Shown: positions 1 through 7,352, counted from the first letter of the stretch. The stretch: DNA of 18,228 bases from JACVSF01 sp036702855 (GCA_036702855.1 DATNQF010000092.1:1-18228); one strand, 5' to 3'. Translations and numbers: made by a program. Notes: generated from the sequence alone by a model not told the origin.

Positions 1-46
1 AACTGGGAAATGGCGCGGCTACCTGTACGGCAACCATGAGGTAAGG

Positions 47-439
47 ATGGCATACGCAATTGTTGAGACTGGCGGCAAGCAAATTAAAGTTGAGCCAGGC
101 CGCTTTTATGATGTAAATCGGTTAGCCTTCGGCGAAGAAGAGCAGATTACATTAGATAGAGTTCTGTTTGTGAGCGATGGGGATGAGTCCCACGTGGGTC
201 AACCCACCATCGAAGGGGCAACCATTACCGCAACGGTGATGCGCCATCTACGGGGACGCAAAGTCATCGTTTACAAAATGCGCCCCAAAAAGAAAACCCG
301 CAAAAAGCAGGGTCACCGCCAGGAACTCACTCGCCTGATGGTTGATGCAATTAATTTTAATGGCAAAGCGATCGCTGCAAACGCAGACACAGCTCCAGCC
401 ACTGAAGCGGCTCCAGCCACTGCTGCGGACGAAAGCTAG
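47..439 (+). CDS. rplU: 50S ribosomal protein L21
   Basis: L21 is a structural protein of the large ribosomal subunit that binds 23S rRNA. The 130-residue product opens with the L21 signature MAYAIVETGGKQ, followed by the VEPGRFYDV segment. The basic stretch KMRPKKKTRKKQGHRQ lies near residues 78-93, and the family's usual end is near residue 108. The last 20 or so residues are an Ala/Thr/Pro-rich tail beyond the conserved fold. The start is supported by a GAGG Shine-Dalgarno five bases before the ATG. rpmA follows after 42 bp on the same strand, the usual L21-L27 pairing, so the two are probably co-transcribed. The promoter lies outside the window. Confidence 0.97.
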   Translation: MAYAIVETGGKQIKVEPGRFYDVNRLAFGEEEQITLDRVLFVSDGDESHVGQPTIEGATITATVMRHLRGRKVIVYKMRPKKKTRKKQGHRQELTRLMVDAINFNGKAIAANADTAPATEAAPATAADES

Positions 440-481
440 CCCCATTGCTGTTTCAGCTTATTTACAGGAAAGGGAGGCAAC

Positions 482-754
482 ATGGCTCATAAGAAAGGAA
501 CAGGTAGTACACGAAACGGTCGTGATTCAAACGCTAAACGCCTCGGCGTGAAGCGCTACGGCGGTCAAGTGGTACGGGCAGGTAACATTCTGGTTCGCCA
601 GCGTGGGACCAAGCTGCACCCCGGCAATAACGTAGGCCGAGGCAGCGACGATACCCTCTTTGCACTGGTCGACGGCATCGTCACCTTCGAGCGCAAGGGC
701 AAAAACGGTAAGAAAGTTAGCGTTTATCCCGCTGCTGAAGCCGTTACTGCTTAA
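482..754 (+). CDS. rpmA: 50S ribosomal protein L27
   Basis: L27 is a large-subunit protein whose flexible N-terminus reaches towards the peptidyl-transferase centre. The 90-residue product starts directly with MAHKKGTGSTRNGRDSNAKR, so it lacks the cleavable N-terminal extension known from Firmicutes L27. The core motif GQVVRAGNILVRQRGTK is at about residues 28-44, and the following HPGNNVGRGSDDTLFA segment matches the family. Length is normal. A strong Shine-Dalgarno (GGGAGG) sits just before the ATG. It is the second and last gene of the rplU-rpmA operon and is followed by a long hairpin terminator. Confidence 0.97.
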   Translation: MAHKKGTGSTRNGRDSNAKRLGVKRYGGQVVRAGNILVRQRGTKLHPGNNVGRGSDDTLFALVDGIVTFERKGKNGKKVSVYPAAEAVTA

Positions 755-764
755 CGCATAATGC

Positions 765-809
765 ACACAAAGAAGCCTGCTCGTTTGAAACGAGCAGGCT
801 TCTTTGTGT
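765..809. terminator. Long bidirectional hairpin terminator between rpmA and the DUF4268 gene
   Basis: A near-perfect inverted repeat of about 20 bp, with left arm ACACAAAGAAGCCTGCTCG and right arm CGAGCAGGCTTCTTTGTGT, surrounds a short TTTGAAA loop. The stem base is A/T-rich, so each transcript strand carries T-rich sequence on the 3' side. It lies 10 bp after the rpmA stop and 23 bp before the stop of the convergent DUF4268 gene. It is therefore placed to end transcription from both directions. Function is inferred from structure and position. Confidence 0.9.
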
Positions 810-832
810 TTCAGACCAATTCCAGATGAAAC

Positions 833-1891
833 CTAGCTGGGCAGGATCAGCGATCCATGCAGCGGGTTGAAGCTGTAGTCAGGCAGAGGTTCATAATCAG
901 TAGCATTGAGATGCTTAATGCGCTCTGCAAACACCTCGTGAAAGCGCTCTAGGTAGGTGCAGAACCAATGGTAGTAATCAGGCCAACGGTCTACATCATT
1001 CAGGTCGGCCTCTGGGAACGTGCAGTAGATAGCACAAGCTTTTTCACCTGCCTGCTCTTCCCAGGCAAGTGTCATTTCTAACTCAGCCTCAATTGCAGCC
1101 TGCTCTTCAGCCAGCAGATAGAAGTGAGGTTGAGCATCTTCCCCAGACAGCAGCAGCTCAATGTAGAGACAATTATCCTCTCGATCAATGCTGGCATAGA
1201 GCCGAAACTCAGCTCGTCCGATCGCAAAGCCCATGACCTCTTTCACTTCTGGCGTTCCTGGCTTAACAATGCTGCCACGCCGCTCTAAGTGCCGACACAG
1301 ACCATTCCAAAAGTCCAAATTTTGCTGTTCAGTTTCGCTCAGCGGTTCTTCTACAATTTCCTGAACTGCTTCGACTGACTCCTCCACGGGGGTGGAATCG
1401 TCCCGTTGTGTGGGTTGCGACACTAGGTTGAAGTTGACAGCCATGGCAGAACTGCCAATCCGCCATAGCTCTATTTCAAGGCCAAAGAAGTTAATCTCTG
1501 CCTGGGTTACTCGGTTTAGCCAATCTAGGGCAGCGCGATGTTCTGGTGTGAAGTGACTCGCGATCCAAACAACATCACAGGCTTCCAATGCGGCAGCATA
1601 CGTGATCAGTTGCCCCAGATGATTAAAATCAGTTGTCTCTAGCTGGTTCTCAACCAAAATCGAGCGGCCACTAGTCTGATCCCGACAGAGCAGATCAACG
1701 GGGAAGGAAGCTACTCGTGGATCGTCCGACACCACCTCTAACACCATCCCAAGAGAATCTCCTAGGAGTTCGAGGTTGTCAGCCTGAGCTAGCCAAGGGG
1801 TGAAGTCGGTATCTTCACCTTGCCAGTAAGTAGACAAATCAATTTTTTCCAGTTTTCCCAGGGGTGGCCTGGAGGATTGCTCGGAAGGCAT
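833..1891 (-). CDS. DUF4268 domain protein with a nuclease-like N-terminal domain
   Basis: The function of this 352-residue protein is unknown. The N-terminal part (about residues 30-150) resembles a PD-(D/E)XK nuclease-like fold: Asp66 in FPVDLLCRD is followed by an E-x-Q pair (Glu81, Gln83) in ILVENQLE, then a helix with HLGQLITYAAAL. That order fits the D...E-x-K/Q pattern of this superfamily. An acidic linker (about 160-188) joins it to a C-terminal DUF4268-like region (about 189-325) rich in Trp, Tyr and Phe. Proteins of this kind are often found as stand-alone accessory proteins, and a role in DNA processing or defence is only inference. It lies 58 bp downstream of the Trm1 gene on the same strand and may be co-transcribed. 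A weak GAGAG precedes the ATG. Confidence 0.75.
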   Translation of the reverse strand: MPSEQSSRPPLGKLEKIDLSTYWQGEDTDFTPWLAQADNLELLGDSLGMVLEVVSDDPRVASFPVDLLCRDQTSGRSILVENQLETTDFNHLGQLITYAAALEACDVVWIASHFTPEHRAALDWLNRVTQAEINFFGLEIELWRIGSSAMAVNFNLVSQPTQRDDSTPVEESVEAVQEIVEEPLSETEQQNLDFWNGLCRHLERRGSIVKPGTPEVKEVMGFAIGRAEFRLYASIDREDNCLYIELLLSGEDAQPHFYLLAEEQAAIEAELEMTLAWEEQAGEKACAIYCTFPEADLNDVDRWPDYYHWFCTYLERFHEVFAERIKHLNATDYEPLPDYSFNPLHGSLILPS

Positions 1892-1949
1892 TGCTCACGC
1901 TCTCAAGCTGCTCTTTCGATCCTAACTGTTTTCGGCCTTTCCATTGTGT

Positions 1950-3083
1950 TTAAACGCTGCGGGCAATTTCAATGCATTCGGCCATGGTGGCATCAGTTTT
2001 AATGGCTTCCCAGTTGAGGTGAGTAAGGGTAGCACGAAAGTTGCGATCGCATAACGCCTGAATTAACACCTCTCGCCGGGGAATATCCATTTGCCCTAAG
2101 CGGCCAATCTCACCGAGAGGAAAATAATAGGGCGGCATGTCTGATTCAGCCTGCATGATTTGAAGCAGTTTCATCCGTTTGCTCCATCCCCACTCTGTTG
2201 CCAGGATTTCCATCTGTCCCAGGAACTCTTGGTCATGCAGAGGCCCTAACCATAATGGTCCACTAAGCACTAATGGAGGTGGCTTAATGTAGGTGACGAC
2301 ATCGCGATGGCAGGCACAACGCACCCGGCCTAATTGTCGCCATCCTACCGTTTGGAAGTGGCCACAGACGTGACAGTAGCCAATAAAGCCAATCAGGTCG
2401 GCCTCCGAAGGCGCATCCATAACGAGCCGCACCATCACCCGATGCACCTGCCCGTTAAACAGGGAAAATACAGGCTGAATGCGGAACCCCTTTGTCGTCG
2501 CTTGCTGCATGGCGTGGCCCAGCAGCATTCGCAAGCCCTGCTCGTGAACCGCTGGGTGGGAGCGGGCAAATGACCCAAAGGTTTGTAGGCTGCGGTCGGG
2601 GTCGTGTCCTCCAGTTGAACGGCCATCGGTACTTGTGAGGTAAAGCATTCCCCCAATCCGAGTAGCCCACATACCCGTGCTGGCGTAGGGGGCAGGACTG
2701 CCAAAGTTATCGATGTCTACCAGATCGTAAAAGTCGCGTTGCTGATAGCAAGCAAAAAAGACTTGATTTGCATCCTGATGGGTAACTCGGTAAGAGCGAG
2801 GTCGCATGCCCGCCTCTAGGTTGCGCTCCAACACCTCCCGATGGTCTGGGTTAGCCTCGTTTGCCCAAACCCAATCAGCTCCTGCTTCGATCTGGTAACG
2901 CAGAGGCCGCACGCCACATCCAGTCATGGCGTCGAGAACCCGCAGTTGTCCCCGCTGACGTTTATAGACCGCCGCTGCTAGAATCGCCAGGTCGCGACCT
3001 ACCTGACTTTGAGGTCGGTAGAAGGCATTGTCGGTACAGAATTTTGCCTTGCCTTCCTGGTGCCATTCTGCGGCAATACTCAT
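1950..3083 (-). CDS. trm1: Trm1-family tRNA (guanine(26)-N(2))-dimethyltransferase
   Basis: Trm1 uses S-adenosylmethionine to methylate the N2 of guanine-26 in tRNA; it is common in archaea and eukaryotes and patchy in bacteria. The 377-residue product shows the family layout. KAKFCTDNAFYRPQSQVGRD is near residues 12-31, and a Rossmann SAM-binding loop DAMTGCGVRPLRY at 51-63 is followed by ANEANPDH. The motif VDIDNFGSPAPYAS at 122-135 matches the DPFGSP motif with Asn126 in place of Pro. A Cys cluster (Cys237, Cys240, Cys256, Cys258) looks like a zinc site, and SGPLWLGPLHD is at 274-284. The start codon overlaps the stop of the upstream DUF2103 gene by 4 bp, indicating translational coupling. 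Substrate tRNAs and whether G27 is also modified cannot be told from sequence. Confidence 0.88.
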   Translation of the reverse strand: MSIAAEWHQEGKAKFCTDNAFYRPQSQVGRDLAILAAAVYKRQRGQLRVLDAMTGCGVRPLRYQIEAGADWVWANEANPDHREVLERNLEAGMRPRSYRVTHQDANQVFFACYQQRDFYDLVDIDNFGSPAPYASTGMWATRIGGMLYLTSTDGRSTGGHDPDRSLQTFGSFARSHPAVHEQGLRMLLGHAMQQATTKGFRIQPVFSLFNGQVHRVMVRLVMDAPSEADLIGFIGYCHVCGHFQTVGWRQLGRVRCACHRDVVTYIKPPPLVLSGPLWLGPLHDQEFLGQMEILATEWGWSKRMKLLQIMQAESDMPPYYFPLGEIGRLGQMDIPRREVLIQALCDRNFRATLTHLNWEAIKTDATMAECIEIARSV

Positions 3084-3382
3084 GAGCCCCTAGACTTCAT
3101 GGCCTGTGCGATCGCACCTTCTAGCCTAGCCTGATCCAATTCGGTCAGGACAAACACTTCCTGCACCGTTTTCCCTTTGCGGGCAATCAGCTTAAATCCG
3201 CCGCGTGTGGGTACAGAAACCTTAATCCGCATTTCTGGTGAATGGGCGCGGACATTTGCAATCACTCCGGGCGTTACTGTCTGGATCCCAGGAAGGGTAG
3301 CCAACTTTTCCAAAATGGGAATCAATCCGGGCAGGTGAGTTGAGTGGTTCCAGACAAGACGACCTTCAGAAGTGTTTGTCAT
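3080..3382 (-). CDS. DUF2103 family protein
   Basis: This small 100-residue protein resembles DUF2103, a family annotated as predicted metal-binding proteins and common in cyanobacteria; its function is unknown. From the ATG at 3382 it begins MTNTSEGRLVWNHSTHLPGL. The conserved body contains HLPGLIPILEKLATLPGIQT, TPGVIANVR, and KVSVPTRGGFKLIARKGKTVQEVFV. His residues near the N-terminus (NHSTH) are candidate metal ligands. The frame is open upstream to 3427, but the extra residues do not look like the family, so the ATG at 3382 is preferred. Its stop codon overlaps the Trm1 start (ATGA). The pair is probably one transcription unit, hinting at a link to tRNA modification, which is inference. 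Confidence 0.8.
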   Translation of the reverse strand: MTNTSEGRLVWNHSTHLPGLIPILEKLATLPGIQTVTPGVIANVRAHSPEMRIKVSVPTRGGFKLIARKGKTVQEVFVLTELDQARLEGAIAQAMKSRGS

Positions 3383-3459
3383 AAAATTATTGAAACCGAA
3401 GTAATATCCAGAAGTTGACAATATCACCGAAAGAGACCACTTTACGCAGTCAAAGCGGT

Positions 3460-3494
3460 GACCTCACGGGATTCGCAAATAACACTGCGAGGTC
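3460..3494 (-). terminator. Possible weak hairpin downstream of clpS
   Basis: In the minus-strand reading, GACCTCGC pairs with GTGAGGTC to give 8 pairs with one G-U, around a 19-nt loop. It begins 38 bp after the clpS stop and lies about 78 bp before the DUF2103 start. No T-run follows, so it could be an attenuator, a processing site or chance rather than a true intrinsic terminator. Confidence 0.3.
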
Positions 3495-3531
3495 TTAACA
3501 ATTATGAAGATGAACTGCTTTTCTGCCAGGC

Positions 3532-3858
3532 TTAGGCCTTCTCCAACGGGGCCATTGTGAGGCCAGCTCGGCTCAACTGAGTGTGGTATAGCTCAGCCTG
3601 TTCCAGTGGCCCGACCCAGACCGTAGCCTGTCCTTCATGATGGATCTGGTTCGTCAGTTGTTTAGCATTCTCGCGGCTCATGCCCGGAATGTACTTCATC
3701 AGACAGCTGATCACATGATCAAACGTGTTGAAGTCATCATTCAGCACAATGATCTTGTAATTGGGATAGGGCTTGCGCACTGTCTGATTTGTCTTTTCAG
3801 GCGCAATCGTGGGGGCGGAAGACGCGGCTCTCGGTGCGACTGACAAAACCAGGCTCAT
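3532..3858 (-). CDS. clpS: ATP-dependent Clp protease adaptor ClpS
   Basis: ClpS is the N-recognin adaptor that delivers N-degron substrates to the Hsp100 unfoldase ClpC/ClpA. The 108-residue protein has a flexible, Ala/Pro-rich N-terminal tail of about 30 residues. The ClpS core begins with YKIIVLNDDFNTFDHVI. Asn40-Asp41-Asp42 are the residues that bind the substrate's N-terminal amine in the family, and His73 or His74 in QIHHEGQATVWVG corresponds to the conserved pocket His. The helix MKYIPGMSRENAKQL and the end segment EQAELYHTQLSRAGL complete the fold. It looks like the canonical ClpS1 type rather than a diverged ClpS2, but paralogues elsewhere in the genome cannot be seen. It may be transcribed alone; the DUF2103 gene starts about 150 bp downstream. 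Confidence 0.95.
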   Translation of the reverse strand: MSLVLSVAPRAASSAPTIAPEKTNQTVRKPYPNYKIIVLNDDFNTFDHVISCLMKYIPGMSRENAKQLTNQIHHEGQATVWVGPLEQAELYHTQLSRAGLTMAPLEKA

Positions 3859-3963
3859 CGTTCTGTCTAGGGGCCTTTACGAGACGATACTTAACTTAGC
3901 TGTTCTTCAGTGTATCGAATCCTGTAAATTTTGCCGAACGAGAAAATACCCAAACTCTGACTG

Positions 3964-4080
3964 AGAGAAACCCGGTTGCGTGGTTGTGACGCAAGATGTA
4001 CGCCTGCAACAACCTAGAAACCCGGTTTCTAGGTTGCAACCCAGGACCCACCTGAGGCAGTGATAGAAACCCGGTTTCCA
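3964..4080. repeat. Three spaced copies of a GAAACCCGGTTTC palindrome
   Basis: The core GAAACCCGGTTTC occurs complete at 4017-4029 and 4066-4078, and as a shortened copy (GAAACCCGGTT) at 3967-3977. Spacing is 50 and 49 bp. The middle copy is the centre of a 12-bp stem (CAACCTAGAAAC at 4010-4021, GTTTCTAGGTTG at 4025-4036) with a 3-nt loop. A further 6-bp stem, TTGCGT/ACGCAA (3976-3994), lies between the first two copies. The array sits between the pntB stop and the clpS start and could form stacked hairpins in the pntB 3' UTR. Similar palindromes are scattered through many filamentous cyanobacterial genomes, but dispersal here cannot be checked. Confidence 0.75.
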
Positions 4081-4092
4081 GTCCTAAAGGGG

Positions 4093-5511
4093 CTAAGCTG
4101 CAACCAGAGCTTTCGCTTGAGATTCTGTGAGCTTGCCTAAGACAGCGTTGATATTGGCTTTAGCATCCCCAAACAGCATGAGGGCGTTGTCTTTGTAGAA
4201 CAAAGGATTGTCCACCCCGGCGTAGCCAGAAGCCAAACTGCGCTTGAGGACCACTACAGTGGCCGCTTTCCACACTTCCATGACAGGCATTCCGGCGATG
4301 GGGCTGCCGGGGTCTTCCTGGGCAATGGGGTTTACCGTGTCGTTGGCACCAATCACTAGCACCAGATCGGTCTTGGAGAAATCCTCATTGATTTCGTCCA
4401 TCTCCAGCACAATGTCGTAGGGCACGTTGGCCTCTGCTAGCAGCACGTTCATATGACCAGGCATCCGGCCCGCTACTGGGTGAATCCCAAAGCGTACCTG
4501 CTTGCCCTGCCGCCGCAAGATTTGCGTGATTTCAGAGACTGCATGCTGAGCTTGGGCAACTGCCATACCATATCCCGGCACAATGATGATGTTGTCAGCC
4601 TGGTCCAGCAGTTCTAACGTTTCGTCTACCGTAGTTGCGGTTGCCTCTCCCTGAATGCTGGCCGTTGGGCTGCTTCCTTTACTGACGCCTTCACCAAAGC
4701 CACCTAGCAGCACGTTCAGGAAAGAACGATTCATGCCCTTGCACATGATGTAGCTCAAAATGGCACCGCTGCTGCCGACCATCGTGCCTGCAATAATCAG
4801 CATGTCGTTGGAGAGCATAAAGCCTGTTGCCGTAGATGCCCATCCAGAATAGCTATTGAGCATGGAGATCACCACCGCCATATCGGCACCTCCAATAGCC
4901 AAGACGATGTGAACCCCAAAGACCGCTGCGATCGCAGCCATGATGCTCAGAGGCAGCATTCCCCCGGTTCCGGCTGCTTGAATGAAGGGCACCGCTAAGG
5001 CAACCATCGCTACCAGCATGGAGATGTTGAGGACATGGCGCACAGGTAGCAGCAACGGCTTACTAGGCACGATGCCCTGGAGCTTGCCTACCGCCAACAA
5101 CGACCCTGTAAAGGTGACCATACCGATAAAGACACCGGAGTAGATCTCGACCAGGTGAATTGTGTGCTCAATGCCCTGATAGCCAGTCCCCGGACGTAGA
5201 TACTCTGCATAGCCGATCAGGACGGCGGCCAGCCCAACAAAGCTATTAAGCAGTGCGACCATCTCTGGCATGGTAGTCATGGGCACTATATTCGCTGCCC
5301 AGACCCCAACAATCACACCTAGGCCCAGGGAAAGCCCCTGAATCCAGTAGCCCTGGCACACCAATGCCGTTGCTAAAAACGCCACGACCATGCCGCCGAT
5401 GCCGTAGAGGTTACCGCGTTTGGCTGTTTCTTTGTAGGACAGACCACCCAAGCTGAAGATAAACAGAGCACTGGCCGCAATATAAGCAACCATCAAGAGG
5501 TTATTAGACAT
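4093..5511 (-). CDS. pntB: NAD(P) transhydrogenase subunit beta
   Basis: PntB pairs with PntA to couple hydride transfer between NAD(H) and NADP(H) to proton movement across a membrane. From the ATG at 5511 the protein has 472 residues. The first 250 or so form about nine membrane helices, including TTMPEMVALLNSFVGLAAV and GGADMAVVISMLNSYSGWAS. The Asp and Asn of the latter match channel residues Asp213 and Asn222 of E. coli PntB. The C-terminal third is the NADP(H)-binding domain dIII, with IVPGYGMAVAQAQHAV near residue 310, HPVAGRMPGHMNVLLAEA, GANDTVNPIAQEDPGSPI and KRSLASGYAGVDNPLFY. The E. coli channel His91 is Asn here. The frame is open further upstream to a TTG at 5553, but the ATG fits known starts. 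It lies 132 bp downstream of pntA. Confidence 0.96.
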   Translation of the reverse strand: MSNNLLMVAYIAASALFIFSLGGLSYKETAKRGNLYGIGGMVVAFLATALVCQGYWIQGLSLGLGVIVGVWAANIVPMTTMPEMVALLNSFVGLAAVLIGYAEYLRPGTGYQGIEHTIHLVEIYSGVFIGMVTFTGSLLAVGKLQGIVPSKPLLLPVRHVLNISMLVAMVALAVPFIQAAGTGGMLPLSIMAAIAAVFGVHIVLAIGGADMAVVISMLNSYSGWASTATGFMLSNDMLIIAGTMVGSSGAILSYIMCKGMNRSFLNVLLGGFGEGVSKGSSPTASIQGEATATTVDETLELLDQADNIIIVPGYGMAVAQAQHAVSEITQILRRQGKQVRFGIHPVAGRMPGHMNVLLAEANVPYDIVLEMDEINEDFSKTDLVLVIGANDTVNPIAQEDPGSPIAGMPVMEVWKAATVVVLKRSLASGYAGVDNPLFYKDNALMLFGDAKANINAVLGKLTESQAKALVAA

Positions 5512-5643
5512 GAACCTGAAGTTTGGTAAGGGTGAGCAGTGAAGATGAGGCAATGCAAGGAAGGCTAAACCCCAGTTTTTGTGGGTCTAGACGGAGATCC
5601 GCTAGTTGGTTGGAAAGAGCTGTTTTTTGCTCCAGGCTTCCTG

Positions 5644-7266
5644 CTACTTGTGAAACATGTTCAACATGCGCTGAGTAACCATAAAGCCGCCAGCGACGTT
5701 GGTCATCCCTAGGAAAACTGCGATCGCACCCAAAATTGTGATTGGGGATGTCCAGTCGTTTGAAATTTGCAGCATGCCACCAATGATGATGATGCCGCTA
5801 ATGGCATTGGTCACACTCATCAGAGGAGTATGCAGAGCGGGATCAACATCCCAGATCACCTTCCAACCCAAGAAAATCGACAGTACAAACACCGTTAGGT
5901 GGGATAGGAAGGAGTCGGGTGCCCACAGGCCGACAGCCACCAACGCCAGAGTAGCTAAGCTTGTCCACACCACAGTGCTCACCCAGCTTTTGGCTGGTTT
6001 GGCAGCCTGATCGCCAGCCTGTTCTACACTAGCTGCAAGGGTCGGTTTCGCGGCGACAGTGGGGTTCACCGGGCGGGGCGCTGGCCAAGTGACTTCTCCT
6101 GACCGCATTACCGTGGTGCCCCGAATAACCTCATCCTCGAAGTTAACTGAATATTTCTCCGCACCCCCTAGATCGTGTAGCAAGTGGTAGAGGTTTGTGC
6201 CGTAGAGCTGGCTGGCCTGAGCAGCCATCCGACTAGGCAAATCGGTCAGACCTACGATGGTCACACCGTTGTAGTTGTAAACCTCGCCAGGGTGCGTAAC
6301 TTCGCAGTTGCCGCCCTGTTCAGCCGCCATATCGACAATCACCGATCCTGGCTTCATGCTCTCCACCATCTCTCGGGTAATGAGCAGAGGCGCTTTTTTG
6401 CCTGGGATCAGAGCTGTGGTGATGATAATGTCAACTTCTTTGGCTTGCTGAGCAAACAGGGCCATCTCAGCAGCAATAAATGCCTGACTCATTTCTTTGG
6501 AGTATCCGCCCGTTCCGGTCCCGTCCTCCTGAAAGTGCAGTTCCAGAAACTCGGCCCCCAAACTTTGCACTTGTTCCTTCACCGCAGGGCGAGTATCAAA
6601 CGCTTTGACGACGGCTCCTAGGCTTCTAGCTGTGCCGATAGCTGCCAATCCAGCAACCCCCGCGCCAATCACGAGAACTCGACCGGGCGGAATTTTGCCA
6701 GCAGCGGTGATTTGCCCGGTAAAGCAGCGACCAAAATTATTGGCGGCCTCAATCACAGCCCGATAGCCTGCAATATTAGCCATCGAGCTAAGCGCGTCCA
6801 TCTTCTGCGCCCGTGATATACGAGGCACCGTATCCATGGCAAAAACGGTGGCTTTGCGGTCTGCTAATTTTTCCAGTAAGTCTGCATTTTGAGCAGGCCA
6901 GATAAAGCTAATTAGCGTGCCGCCTTTTTTCAACAATGCTGTTTCATGAACTGATAGCCCAGGATGTTGCATCGGAGGCTGCACCTTGAGCACAATATCT
7001 GACTGTGACCAAAGCGTTTGAGCATCTGGTAAGACGTTACACCCTGCTGCAACATAAGCAGCATCTGGGAAATTCGCCAGACTACCAGCACCGCTTTCAA
7101 CTAGCACATCAAAGCCTAGCTTTTGCAACTTCTTAGCGGTCTCTGGCGTGGCAGCAACCCGGCATTCCCCCGCGAACACTTCCTTGGGAATGCCGATATG
7201 CTTTGGAACTTCTTGGTGAGTGGATTGAATCTCTAAAGTCGCTTCTGGCTCGATGGCTACCGTCAT
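5644..7266 (-). CDS. pntA: NAD(P) transhydrogenase subunit alpha, full-length (domains alpha-1 and alpha-2 fused)
   Basis: PntA carries the NAD(H)-binding domain dI and the first membrane helices of the transhydrogenase. The 540-residue product is a fused form, whereas some bacteria split it into PntAA and PntAB. The AlaDH/PNT N-terminal domain starts near IGIPKEVFAGECRVAATP (24-41). The dI dimer loop region SRAQKMDALSSMANIAGY is at 151-168. The Rossmann motif GAGVAGLAAIGTARSLGA is at 201-218, then KAFDTRP. An Ala/Pro-rich linker (about 395-425) leads to four membrane helices (about 429-447, 454-472, 483-500, 508-526) with LHTPLMSVTNAISG between them and TQRMLNMF at the end. A good AAGGAGA (7271-7277) precedes the ATG. 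In cyanobacteria this enzyme adjusts NADPH supply, mainly in low light or mixotrophy. Confidence 0.97.
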   Translation of the reverse strand: MTVAIEPEATLEIQSTHQEVPKHIGIPKEVFAGECRVAATPETAKKLQKLGFDVLVESGAGSLANFPDAAYVAAGCNVLPDAQTLWSQSDIVLKVQPPMQHPGLSVHETALLKKGGTLISFIWPAQNADLLEKLADRKATVFAMDTVPRISRAQKMDALSSMANIAGYRAVIEAANNFGRCFTGQITAAGKIPPGRVLVIGAGVAGLAAIGTARSLGAVVKAFDTRPAVKEQVQSLGAEFLELHFQEDGTGTGGYSKEMSQAFIAAEMALFAQQAKEVDIIITTALIPGKKAPLLITREMVESMKPGSVIVDMAAEQGGNCEVTHPGEVYNYNGVTIVGLTDLPSRMAAQASQLYGTNLYHLLHDLGGAEKYSVNFEDEVIRGTTVMRSGEVTWPAPRPVNPTVAAKPTLAASVEQAGDQAAKPAKSWVSTVVWTSLATLALVAVGLWAPDSFLSHLTVFVLSIFLGWKVIWDVDPALHTPLMSVTNAISGIIIIGGMLQISNDWTSPITILGAIAVFLGMTNVAGGFMVTQRMLNMFHK

Positions 7267-7324
7267 GAAATCTCCTTGTGCTTGAACCGATTAGCAGCAG
7301 TCAAATTAAAGGTGGAAAAGGTGA

Positions 7325-7352
7325 GTTGTGATTAAACTGTGTTAATCACAAC
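7325..7352. promoter_or_regulatory. Perfect 11-bp inverted repeat upstream of pntA
   Basis: GTTGTGATTAA (7325-7335) and TTAATCACAAC (7342-7352) are perfect inverted repeats around a 6-nt centre ACTGTG. The element ends 58 bp upstream of the pntA start codon. The outer TGTGA/TCACA halves recall CRP-type half-sites, but their spacing (14 bp) is too wide for the usual CRP site (6 bp), and the pattern does not fit NtcA (GTA-N8-TAC). It could be an operator for another dimeric regulator or a leader hairpin in the pnt mRNA. No T-run follows in the minus direction, so it is not an obvious terminator. Confidence 0.6.

Noticed and set aside
3964..4080. Possible CRISPR array from the three evenly spaced repeats
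   Set aside because: The repeat is only 13 bp, palindromic, one copy is incomplete, there are three copies only, and no cas gene is present.
7325..7352. CRP or NtcA binding site in the inverted repeat before pntA
   Set aside because: The half-sites are 14 bp apart rather than 6 for CRP, and there is no GTA-N8-TAC for NtcA.
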